Source of the DNA: Micavibrio_A sp964423095
Lineage (GTDB): Bacteria > Pseudomonadota > Alphaproteobacteria > Micavibrionales > Micavibrionaceae
Length of the DNA stretch: 6,492 nucleotides
Assembly: GCA_964423095.1 (NCBI GenBank)
Contig: CAYRDI010000064.1
Location: 1 to 6,492, forward strand
Reading direction: 5' to 3'
The notes below the pieces were generated by a model. The model made no database searches. It worked only from the letters and a program-made list of their open reading frames with translations, and had not been told where the DNA came from. The stretch's first letter is position 1; each line of letters opens with the position of its first letter. Below, piece after piece: positions 1 to 6,109 of this stretch. The position numbers were made by a program, and so were the translations under genes.

Positions 1-1
1 C

Positions 2-1444
2 TATCCATGGAAATCCTATGTCGATATGTTTCACGGATGCGAGGAATTCTGGGATCTTGCGACCAAGAATATTCCCGGCCTCTCGCCGCACTATGAACGG
101 GCGATCTCGTTTTCCGCGCGGCAGATGCTGGATGCGATGTCTCCCGCAAATTCCCTTCTGACCAATCCGGAAATACTGTTTGAAACGATCAGGCGCGGCG
201 GCGCGAATCTGGCCGATGGCGCGGTGAACGCGATCGATGATTTCGCCCGCAACAAGGCGGGCAAATCGGCGGCGGGCATGGAGGATTTCAAGGTCGGCGA
301 AAATGTGGCGACCGCCGGAGGCAAGGTCGTGTTCCGCAACGATCTGATGGAATTGATCCAGTATGATGCCGTGACGCAGGATGTGTACAAGGAACCTGTC
401 CTGATCCTTCCCGCATGGATCATGAAATATTACATCCTCGACCTGTCACCGCATAATTCAATGGTCAAGTGGCTTGTCGGGCAAGGGCATACCGTTTTTA
501 TCGTGTCATGGAAAAATCCGGGGGCCGAGGCCCGCAACCGGGGCATGGACGATTATATCCGCGACGGGGCGCTGGCAGCCATTGACGCCGTGTCCTCCAT
601 TACGGATAGCGCAAAAATACATCTGACAGGTTATTGCCTCGGCGGCACGCTGGCCATGATTACGGCGGCGCTTATGGCGCATGATAACGACGATCGCCTG
701 AAAAGTCTTTCGCTTCTGGCCGCGCAGGGCGATTTTACCGAAGCGGGCGAGATGATGATTTTCGTGACACCGAGCGAGGTCGCCTATCTTGAAAACATGA
801 TGTGGGCGCAGGGTTATCTGGATACCAAGCAGATGGCGGGCGCATTCCAGATGCTGCGCTCCTATGACATGATCTGGTCACGCCTGGTCAAGGAATATAT
901 GATGGGACAGCGTTCACGGCCTTTCGACATCATGGCGTGGAACGCGGACGGGACGCGGATGCCCTATAAGATGCACAGCGAATATCTGGAACGCCTGTAT
1001 CTGAACAACGAATTTTCGAATGGGCATTATACGGCCCTTGGGAAAACCATCGCGCCGGAAAATATCAATCTTTCCGTATTTGCCGTCGGAACGGAAAAAG
1101 ACCACGTCGCCCCGTGGAAGTCCGTTTACAAGATCCATCTGATGGCCAGTGGAGACATTACCTTTGTCCTGACAGTCGGCGGTCACAACGCCGGCATCGT
1201 CAGCGAACCCGGCCATGAACGGCGCAGCTACAAAATCGCCGAGAAAAAGGCGGGGGAATCCTATAAATCTCCTGACCAGTGGGAACAAGCCGCAAAACGG
1301 CAGGAAGGCTCCTGGTGGCTGGCATGGGGAAAATGGCTTCAGGGACAAAGCGTAAAAACGAAAATCCCCGCGCCGAAAAAAGCCGGAAACGGGGAATATA
1401 AGGTTCTGGGCGAAGCGCCCGGCACATATGTTCACGAAACCTAG
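2..1444 (+). CDS. phaC: Poly(3-hydroxyalkanoate) synthase, class-I-like, 5' partial
   Basis: Cytoplasmic, granule-surface enzyme that polymerises (R)-3-hydroxyacyl-CoA into polyhydroxyalkanoate and releases CoA. The frame is open from base 2, so the true start lies upstream; an ATG at 26 is internal because the preceding codons already read as PhaC-like sequence. Seen directly: lipase-like box GYCLGGT with the nucleophile Cys at 635-637, catalytic Asp in EKDHVAPW at 1100-1102, and catalytic His in GGHNAGIV at 1184-1186. The Asp-His spacing of 28 residues equals that of the Cupriavidus enzyme (C319, D480, H508). By that alignment roughly 105-110 N-terminal residues are missing. The C-terminus has the EGSWW..W..WL motif and ends complete at TAG 1442-1444. 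The GGHNAGIVSEPGH wording, rather than GGHIAGVV, fits the PhaC subgroup found beside phosphotransacylase/kinase genes (from memory of the family). It is the first visible gene of a five-gene operon. Confidence 0.95.
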   Translation, partial: YPWKSYVDMFHGCEEFWDLATKNIPGLSPHYERAISFSARQMLDAMSPANSLLTNPEILFETIRRGGANLADGAVNAIDDFARNKAGKSAAGMEDFKVGENVATAGGKVVFRNDLMELIQYDAVTQDVYKEPVLILPAWIMKYYILDLSPHNSMVKWLVGQGHTVFIVSWKNPGAEARNRGMDDYIRDGALAAIDAVSSITDSAKIHLTGYCLGGTLAMITAALMAHDNDDRLKSLSLLAAQGDFTEAGEMMIFVTPSEVAYLENMMWAQGYLDTKQMAGAFQMLRSYDMIWSRLVKEYMMGQRSRPFDIMAWNADGTRMPYKMHSEYLERLYLNNEFSNGHYTALGKTIAPENINLSVFAVGTEKDHVAPWKSVYKIHLMASGDITFVLTVGGHNAGIVSEPGHERRSYKIAEKKAGESYKSPDQWEQAAKRQEGSWWLAWGKWLQGQSVKTKIPAPKKAGNGEYKVLGEAPGTYVHET

Positions 1445-1452
1445 GAAAGAAC

Positions 1453-2394
1453 ATGGTTACACAAGCAAAAGATCATTATCAGGATGTAATAGAGGCATGC
1501 AGAAGGCTTGGCAGAATAAAGGTTGCCGTTGTCCATCCGGTACAGGCTAACGTCATTGAAGCCGTCATCGAGGCGGTGGACGAGGGGCTAATAGACCCCA
1601 TTCTGGTGGGGCCGGAAGAAAGAATTGAGGCCGCTTGTAAAGAAGCCGGTATTGAGAGCAAACGGTTTTCCGTTATCAATACGGAGCATAGTCATGAAGC
1701 CGCCGCAAAAGCGGTCTCTTTAGCCGTATCGGGCGAAATAGACGCCATTATGAAGGGATCGCTTCACACAGACGAACTTCTGGAAGCGATTATTTCTTCT
1801 GCGTCAGGCTTGCGTACCGAGCGCCGTATCTCGCACGCCTATATCATGAATGTGCCTACGTATCACAAACCGTTCTTTATTACGGACGCGGCGATCAATA
1901 TTGCGCCGACATTGGAGGAAAAAGCGGATATTTGCCGCAATGCCATTGATTTGTGGCATGTCCTGTTTGGCGCGGATAAAAAACCGAAAGTCGCTATTTT
2001 GTCCGCCGTTGAGACCGTCACCAGCCGCATGCCGTCAACGATCGACGCCGCAGCCTTGTGCAAGATGGCTGACAGGGGGCAGATCAAGGGCGGAGATCTG
2101 GACGGCCCGCTGGCCTTTGACAATGCCTTCAGCGCGGAAGCCGCCAGGGATAAGGGGATCGTGTCAAGCGTGGCGGGTGATGCCGACATCCTGGTGGTTC
2201 CGAATATCGAGTCCGGAAACGCTTTGGCCAAGCAGCTTATCTTTCTCGGGAAAGCCGATGCCGCCGGAATTGTTCTGGGGGCGCGTGTTCCCGTTATCCT
2301 GACCAGCCGGGCCGACAGCACAAGGACGAGGCTGCTTTCCTGCTGCGTGGCCATCGCCCTGTCCGTTGCCCGCAAGAGTGGAAAAATTAAATAA
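1453..2394 (+). CDS. Phosphate acetyl/butyryltransferase (PTA/PTB family)
   Basis: Cytoplasmic enzyme exchanging CoA for phosphate on an acyl-CoA (acetyl-, butyryl- or similar) to give acyl-phosphate, the substrate of the kinase encoded two genes downstream. The 313 residues match the short phosphotransbutyrylase-like class (about 300 aa) and the catalytic half of MaoC-phosphotransacetylase fusions; no MaoC domain is present here. Family signatures visible: AVVHP near residue 25, IMKGSLHTDELL near residue 99, GGDLDGPLAFDNA around 213-225, the SGNALAKQL stretch near 255, and GARVPVILTSRADS at 276-289. Start ATG 1453 is supported by AGGAAAG at 1443-1449, which overlaps the phaC stop, so translation is probably coupled. 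Chain length specificity cannot be read from sequence: acetyl, propionyl, butyryl and 3-hydroxybutyryl are all possible, so no symbol is given (pta or ptb). Confidence 0.92.
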   Translation: MVTQAKDHYQDVIEACRRLGRIKVAVVHPVQANVIEAVIEAVDEGLIDPILVGPEERIEAACKEAGIESKRFSVINTEHSHEAAAKAVSLAVSGEIDAIMKGSLHTDELLEAIISSASGLRTERRISHAYIMNVPTYHKPFFITDAAINIAPTLEEKADICRNAIDLWHVLFGADKKPKVAILSAVETVTSRMPSTIDAAALCKMADRGQIKGGDLDGPLAFDNAFSAEAARDKGIVSSVAGDADILVVPNIESGNALAKQLIFLGKADAAGIVLGARVPVILTSRADSTRTRLLSCCVAIALSVARKSGKIK

Positions 2395-2405
2395 GGAGAA
2401 AACGC

Positions 2406-2834
2406 ATGACACTTTATTCAACCAAAGTTACGGCCCTTGGCGGGCGTCACGGGACTGTCCGCAGCGAGGATGGCTTGCTTGCGCTCGACCTTGCCATTCC
2501 GAAAGAGATGGGCGGAAAGGGCGGGGCTACAAATCCGGAACAATTATTTGCAGCCGGTTATGCCGCCTGTTTTGAAAATGCCGTGATACACATCACGCGT
2601 AACAAGGAATATAAAGTTGCGGATGATGCCATCAGGGTTGTCGCGACTGTCTCGATGGCGCAGAACGAGGCAGGTGGATTTGGCCTTTCTGTCGCGCTCG
2701 ATGTTACGATCCACGGTGTGCCGCAACAAGAAGCCGAAAAGATCGTGGAAGAAGCGCATAAAGTTTGTCCTTACTCCAATGCCGTGCGGGGCAATGTTCC
2801 TGTCGCTTTAACAGTATCTGCCGAAGCTTTATAA
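2406..2834 (+). CDS. ohr: Organic hydroperoxide resistance protein, Ohr subfamily of OsmC
   Basis: Thiol peroxidase that reduces organic (lipid) hydroperoxides to alcohols in the cytoplasm, normally as a homodimer recycled by lipoylated proteins. Its 142 residues are the usual Ohr length. Visible signatures: GGRHG with the substrate-site Arg14, TNPEQLFAAGYAACF with Glu45 and peroxidatic Cys55, and VCPYSNAVRGN with the resolving Cys121. The paired cysteines and the NPEQLF motif favour Ohr over plain OsmC. The start is set by a strong AAGGAG at 2393-2398, seven bases before ATG 2406, overlapping the stop of the phosphotransacylase gene. Ohr is often monocistronic under OhrR, but here it lies inside a carbon-metabolism operon and no ohrR is seen in the window. 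It is probably expressed with its neighbours. Confidence 0.95.
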   Translation: MTLYSTKVTALGGRHGTVRSEDGLLALDLAIPKEMGGKGGATNPEQLFAAGYAACFENAVIHITRNKEYKVADDAIRVVATVSMAQNEAGGFGLSVALDVTIHGVPQQEAEKIVEEAHKVCPYSNAVRGNVPVALTVSAEAL

Positions 2835-2838
2835 GGGG
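2833..2838 (+). promoter_or_regulatory. Ribosome binding site deciding the kinase GTG start
   Basis: AAGGGG overlaps the last two bases of the ohr TAA stop and sits 11 bases before GTG 2850. The distance to the alternative ATG 2856 would be 17 bases, which is too far for efficient initiation. The overlap with the stop suggests re-initiation coupled to ohr translation. Confidence 0.6.
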
Positions 2839-2849
2839 TCTGTGAAACC

Positions 2850-3962
2850 GTGAACATGCTGCTGGTCGTCAATACCGGGTCTTCGAGCGTCAAATTCCGT
2901 TTGTTTGGCCTGGCCCTGGATTTGCCGCTGATCGCGGGAGGCAAGGTCACGGATATTGGCGGGAATGCCGTTTTCAAGGCAAGGAAGGAAGGCGGAGCGG
3001 ACATAAAAGAAAATCTTGCCGCAAAAACAACGCATGAATCCGCCCTCGCCGTTATTTTGTCATGGCTTGATAAAAACGATCTTGGCGGCGGCAGAATTGC
3101 GGCGGCGGCCCACCGCATCGTGCATGGCGGGACGCGCTATGACGGCCCTGTTCTGCTTGATGATCCGGCCATGTCCTATTTGCGGGGACTGAACACTCTG
3201 GCCCCCCTGCACCAGCCGCACAATCTGGCGGGGGTCGATATTCTGGCCGGGAAGATGCCGGGTATTCCACAGTATGGCTGTTTCGACACGGCCTTCCATG
3301 CAAGGCACGATCCCTTGTTCCGTGAATTTGCCTTGCCGGAAACCATCCGGGCCAAGGGTGTCCGGCGCTACGGATTTCACGGCCTGTCTTATGACTGGAT
3401 CGTGCGCAGTCTGAAAAAAGATCGCCCGCATCTTTTGCAAAAACGCATCGTGGCGGCCCATCTGGGCAACGGTTCCAGCCTGTGCGCGATCAGGAATGAA
3501 CAGAGCGTCGATACCACGATGGGGATGACCGCTCTGGACGGACTCCCGATGGGAACGCGCTCCGGTGCGCTGGACGCGGGCGCGGTTCTCTACATGATCC
3601 GGGATATGGGGCTGGGCGTCGATGATGTGGAACGGATTCTTTATGAGGAGTCCGGCCTGAAAGGGCTTTCCGGATTGACCAACGATGCCAAAGCACTGTC
3701 GGAAAGCGATAATCCCAAAGCCGCCTTTGCGCTGGCCTATTACGCCTTGAAGGCCGCGCAGCATATAGCGTCCATGAGCGTTTCGATCGGCGGCCTCGAT
3801 GCTTTGATCTTTACAGGCGGGATCGGCGAGAACGCGGCGGATGTGCGCGATGCTATCTTGTCTCATCTGTCTTTCCTGCCTGCCTTCGAGCATCATATCA
3901 TTCCAGCCAATGAGGAACGATCGATGGCGATGGAAATTCTGGAATCCTTCCCGGCAACATGA
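2850..3962 (+). CDS. ackA: Acetate/propionate (butyrate-type) kinase
   Basis: ASKHA-fold cytoplasmic kinase converting acyl-phosphate and ADP to carboxylate and ATP, and partner of the phosphotransacylase two genes upstream. At 370 residues it is somewhat shorter than the usual 395-405, but both ends are intact. Motifs in order: NTGSSSVKF at 8-16, HRIVHGG with Arg89, FDTAFH with Asp146, RRYGFHGLSY, AAHLGNGSS with His204, GTRSG with Arg237, FTGGIGEN at about 321-328, and PANEE with Glu355 near the C-terminus. These correspond to the catalytic Arg/Asp/His/Arg/Glu set known from Methanosarcina acetate kinase. GTG 2850 is preferred over ATG 2856 because AAGGGG at 2833-2838 lies 11 bases from the GTG and 17 from the ATG. 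The substrate could be acetate, propionate or butyrate; the AckA-style motifs support the symbol but not strict acetate specificity. Confidence 0.94.
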   Translation: MNMLLVVNTGSSSVKFRLFGLALDLPLIAGGKVTDIGGNAVFKARKEGGADIKENLAAKTTHESALAVILSWLDKNDLGGGRIAAAAHRIVHGGTRYDGPVLLDDPAMSYLRGLNTLAPLHQPHNLAGVDILAGKMPGIPQYGCFDTAFHARHDPLFREFALPETIRAKGVRRYGFHGLSYDWIVRSLKKDRPHLLQKRIVAAHLGNGSSLCAIRNEQSVDTTMGMTALDGLPMGTRSGALDAGAVLYMIRDMGLGVDDVERILYEESGLKGLSGLTNDAKALSESDNPKAAFALAYYALKAAQHIASMSVSIGGLDALIFTGGIGENAADVRDAILSHLSFLPAFEHHIIPANEERSMAMEILESFPAT

Positions 3963-3968
3963 AACTAT

Positions 3969-3973
3969 GGAGA
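3969..3973 (+). promoter_or_regulatory. Ribosome binding site deciding the alcohol dehydrogenase start
   Basis: GGAGA five bases before ATG 3979. It overlaps the alternative in-frame ATG at 3967, which has no comparable site of its own, so 3979 is the better start. Confidence 0.7.
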
Positions 3974-3978
3974 AAAAA

Positions 3979-5016
3979 ATGAAAGCACTTGTTTATCACG
4001 GCGACCACCAAATTGCGTTGGAGGAAAAACCAAAACCCACACTTCTGAAGTCCACGGATGTGATTGTCAAAGTCGTGAAGACGACGATATGCGGCACGGA
4101 TCTTGGCATTTATAAAGGAAAAAATCCAGAAATCGCCGATGGCCGCATCCTGGGGCATGAGGGTATTGGCATTATTGAAGAGGTCGGAGAAAGCGTCACG
4201 CAGTTTAAAAAAGGCGATAAAGTCCTGATTTCCTGCGTAACGTCCTGCGGGACGTGCGATTACTGCAAAAAACAGCTTTATGCCCATTGCCGGGACGGCG
4301 GCTGGATTCTGGGCTACATGATTGACGGCGTTCAGGCCGAATATGTCCGCATTCCCCATGCGGCCAACAGCCTTTATAAAATTCCCGAGGGCCTTGACGA
4401 TGAAACAGCCGTGCTGCTCAGCGATATCCTTCCGACAGGCCACGAAATCGGGGTGCAATACGGGAACGTCAAACCGGGTGATGCCATCGCCATCGTTGGC
4501 GCGGGGCCTGTCGGCATGGCTGTTCTCCTGACGGCCCTGTTTTATTCTCCGTCCATTATTATCATGGTTGACATGGACGAAAACAGGCTGTCCCTTGCCA
4601 AAGAGCTGGGCGCGACGCATACGATAAACTCCACTACGGAAAACGTCATCGACGCTGTTCAAAAAATTGCCGGGGAAGGGGTCGATGTCGCGATCGAGGC
4701 CGTGGGCCTTCCCGCGACATGGGACATCTGCCAGCACATCGTGAAACCGGGCGCCCATATCGCCAATGTCGGCGTGCATGGCGTCAAGGTCGATTTTGAA
4801 CTGCAAAAACTCTGGATCAAAAATCTGACCATCACCACGGGGCTCGTGAACACGAACACCACGCCCATGCTGATCAAGGCGGCAACGTCGAATAAATTCG
4901 AATTGAACAAGCTGATCACCCACCATTTCAAATTGGACGAGATTGAACATGCCTACCAGGTCTTTCTCAACGGCGCGAAAGAAAAGGCGATGAAAATCAT
5001 TATATCCAACGAATAG
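3979..5016 (+). CDS. Zinc-dependent alcohol dehydrogenase (MDR family), probably NAD-linked
   Basis: Medium-chain dehydrogenase/reductase, 345 residues, oxidising an alcohol or reducing an aldehyde or ketone with a nicotinamide cofactor in the cytoplasm. Catalytic zinc ligands are visible as Cys38 (ICGTD), His60-Glu61 (GHEG) and Asp149. The structural zinc site is Cys90, Cys93, Cys96 and Cys104. The Rossmann motif GAGPVG is at 174-179. Asp198 at the end of the second beta strand (MVDMD) argues for NAD(H), since NADPH enzymes of this group usually have Gly/Ser/Arg there. ATG 3979 is chosen because GGAGA at 3969-3973 lies five bases upstream and the protein then starts at the usual MKALVY. An in-frame ATG at 3967 would add only METMEKK-type residues, and any earlier start would lie inside the kinase gene. 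It begins 16 bases after the kinase stop, so it is probably the last gene of the operon. The substrate is unknown; short-chain primary or secondary alcohols are likely. Confidence 0.93.
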   Translation: MKALVYHGDHQIALEEKPKPTLLKSTDVIVKVVKTTICGTDLGIYKGKNPEIADGRILGHEGIGIIEEVGESVTQFKKGDKVLISCVTSCGTCDYCKKQLYAHCRDGGWILGYMIDGVQAEYVRIPHAANSLYKIPEGLDDETAVLLSDILPTGHEIGVQYGNVKPGDAIAIVGAGPVGMAVLLTALFYSPSIIIMVDMDENRLSLAKELGATHTINSTTENVIDAVQKIAGEGVDVAIEAVGLPATWDICQHIVKPGAHIANVGVHGVKVDFELQKLWIKNLTITTGLVNTNTTPMLIKAATSNKFELNKLITHHFKLDEIEHAYQVFLNGAKEKAMKIIISNE

Positions 5017-5048
5017 AGGTCAAATATCGTTTAACGGCGATGGATCAA

Positions 5049-5073
5049 ACACAGGGAATACCCCATCCTGTGT
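5049..5073 (+). other. Intercistronic hairpin between adh and the helical-protein gene
   Basis: A perfect 7-bp inverted repeat, ACACAGG at 5049-5055 and CCTGTGT at 5067-5073, surrounds an 11-base loop. It lies in the 97-base spacer after the alcohol dehydrogenase. No U-tract follows, so it is not a classical intrinsic terminator. A role in transcript processing or 3'-end stability, or as a DNA operator, is possible but unproven. The spacer shows no convincing promoter. Confidence 0.45.
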
Positions 5074-5113
5074 GCAATACATAAAACGGGGAACAGAAAG
5101 AAGGAAAATAGAA

Positions 5114-5407
5114 ATGACTAAAATCACGAAAGAAAATCTAAAAGCATATGCCGATGAAATTGCTCAGCTGCATGACGAGATAAAACTCAAGATTCATCTC
5201 GGTGCAAAAGAGGCTCAGGATGAATGGCATGAAATAGAAGAAAAATGGAAAAAATTTGCAAACGATGTCAAGGATTCGGAACAAAAACTGGAAAATTTTG
5301 CAAAGGATGCAGAACTTTCACAAAGCGGTAAAGATATTATATCTGCGCTGGAACTTGTCGGTTCAGAACTTAAAACCGCGTATCAGCGTATTCGTAAAGC
5401 ACTTTAA
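5114..5407 (+). CDS. Small charged coiled-coil protein, unknown function
   Basis: A 97-residue, soluble-looking, lysine/glutamate-rich helical protein without cysteine, signal peptide or membrane segment. Hydrophobic residues fall in clear heptad spacing: Ile16-Leu19-Ile23, then Trp38-Ile41-Trp45-Phe48-Val52-(Ser55)-Leu59-Phe62-Ala66, and again Ile75-Leu79-Val82-Leu86-Ala89-Ile93-Ala96. Gly30 and a SQSG turn near 69-72 break it into three helices. ATG 5114 is chosen because AAGGA at 5101-5105 precedes it by eight bases; an earlier in-frame ATG at 5072 lies in the intergenic hairpin and lacks a site. The codons are more AT-rich than in the operon upstream. I do not recognise a named family. 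Its position after a PHA synthase operon and its amphipathic helices make a phasin-like or other helical partner role possible, but this is inference only. Confidence 0.8.
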   Translation: MTKITKENLKAYADEIAQLHDEIKLKIHLGAKEAQDEWHEIEEKWKKFANDVKDSEQKLENFAKDAELSQSGKDIISALELVGSELKTAYQRIRKAL

Positions 5408-5502
5408 TAATATCACCCCTCTGGGAGAAACGCACTTTTTCCATTCGATGCGTTACCCTCCTGGAGGAGTACGAACCCCATGACAGAACAAAAACCAATT
5501 GG
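5408..5502 (+). other. Intergenic stretch with weak inverted repeat and a strong Shine-Dalgarno
   Basis: Non-coding spacer after the helical protein. AACGCA at 5429-5434 and TGCGTT at 5449-5454 form a 6-bp inverted repeat with a 14-base T-rich loop, which is weak as a terminator. GGAGGAG at 5463-5469 is a near-ideal ribosome binding site ten bases before ATG 5480. That ATG opens only an 11-codon frame (MTEQKPIGKAF) ending at TGA 5513-5515. The simplest reading is that this was the start of a gene now destroyed, probably the hydrolase remnant that follows; a short leader peptide is the alternative. Confidence 0.35.
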
Positions 5503-5852
5503 AAAAGCATTCTGACCTATTATTATTGTGATTTCGGGGCTTCACGGCATCGTTCATTGCGCGAAAGCCGCACGACTTTTCCGATTGGTCAATCCGCGAT
5601 CAGGCAGCCGCTGAGGCAACGCTTGCGGAACTAGCGCCGAACGGGCCTTTATGGATGTTAGGACATTCTATTGGCGGAATGACCTTTGCGTTCCGCAAGC
5701 AGGATGCGTGGATGGAGCGCATTACAGCGATTGGCTCAGGATTTACCCATGTCAGCGATCACCCTTGGAACTACCGTCCTTTCGTGCTTACCTTCTGGTA
5801 CGGGGTCGGCCCGTTTGCCACAATACTTGCTGCCGTCCAGCACGAGGGTTGA
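5503..5852 (+). pseudogene. Alpha/beta-hydrolase remnant (frameshifted, both ends missing)
   Basis: Two frames join into one alpha/beta-hydrolase core. The first, about 5503-5575, reads ILTYYYCDFGASRHRSLRE, resembling the strand and loop VLTYDYRGFGxSRP of predicted hydrolases of the COG4757 type. The second, about 5571-5849, continues with DFSDWSIRDQAA, then LGHSIGG with the nucleophile Ser at 5667-5669, and then SGFTHVSDHPWNYRP and FVLTFWYGVGPFA, before stopping at TGA 5850-5852. A net frame change near 5565-5578 breaks it. The N-terminal strands and oxyanion region are absent, as is the C-terminal part with the catalytic His, so no active enzyme is expected. An ATG at 5655 could start a 65-residue frame, but that would begin inside the hydrolase core right at the nucleophile elbow. 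The family assignment is from remembered motifs; that the gene is broken is seen in the sequence. Confidence 0.7.
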
Positions 5853-5886
5853 TGAATGGTGGAGGCATCTTGGAGGCACATTTAAA

Positions 5887-6018
5887 TTGGTCGTTGGAGG
5901 ATGGTTTGTAATCGCTCTAACAATTGGTGTGATCGGATGGATAGTGCGCGGTTTTTGTGGCATTCCTTTTGGCCAAGATCGAAAAGAACCAGCCATTTCA
6001 GAGGAATTAAAAAAATGA
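5887..6018 (+). CDS. Possible tiny single-span membrane protein (TTG start)
   Basis: A 43-codon frame: one hydrophobic helix (GGWFVIALTIGVIGWIVRGF) followed by a charged tail ending EELKK. The start is uncertain. TTG 5887 has GGAGG at 5872-5876 ten bases upstream. The same frame is open further upstream and reads VDEWWRHLGGTFKL before the TTG, so this may instead be the 3' end of a longer membrane protein whose beginning was lost at the junction with the hydrolase remnant. Its TGA overlaps the next ATG (ATGA at 6015-6018), a typical coupled arrangement. No family recognised. Confidence 0.35.
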   Translation: MVVGGWFVIALTIGVIGWIVRGFCGIPFGQDRKEPAISEELKK

Positions 6019-6104
6019 AAATCTTTATTGGCGTATTGCTTGCCGCAGTAATTTTGGACGGTTTCGCTGGCGGAGAATTATTGACAAAACCTTCTCGATA
6101 TTAG
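6015..6104 (+). CDS. Short hydrophobic N-terminal frame, probable 5' half of a split gene
   Basis: ATG 6015 follows GAGGAA at 6001-6006 at a good distance and overlaps the preceding stop by four bases. It encodes 29 residues with a strongly hydrophobic start (MKIFIGVLLAAVILDGFAGG), like a membrane anchor or signal sequence, then stops at TAG 6102-6104. Moving one base back at the AAAA run 6086-6089 continues directly into the next frame. It is best read together with the 6110-6310 entry. Confidence 0.35.
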   Translation: MKIFIGVLLAAVILDGFAGGELLTKPSRY

Positions 6105-6109
6105 GGGCC

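Noticed and set aside
1850..2302. 150-codon plus-strand frame inside the phosphotransacylase gene
   Set aside because: Shadow frame: Arg/Trp/Pro-rich translation with no motifs, while the main frame has the complete PTA/PTB signatures.
3060..3896. Minus-strand open frame of 278 codons opposite the kinase
   Set aside because: The plus strand carries every acetate-kinase motif; the reverse translation is low-hydrophobicity His/Arg/Gln-rich sequence with no family features.
3841..3978. Extended start for the alcohol dehydrogenase
   Set aside because: It would overlap the kinase gene by over 120 bases, has no suitable ribosome binding site, and adds sequence outside the family's normal N-terminus (MKALVY).
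3898..4950. Long minus-strand open frame of 350 codons opposite the alcohol dehydrogenase
   Set aside because: It is antisense to a gene with complete zinc and Rossmann motifs, its translation has no recognisable domain, and GC-rich codon bias commonly leaves the opposite strand open.
5655..5852. 65-codon frame as an independent gene
   Set aside because: Its ATG falls right at the hydrolase nucleophile elbow and upstream codons in the same frame continue the hydrolase, so it is part of the remnant.
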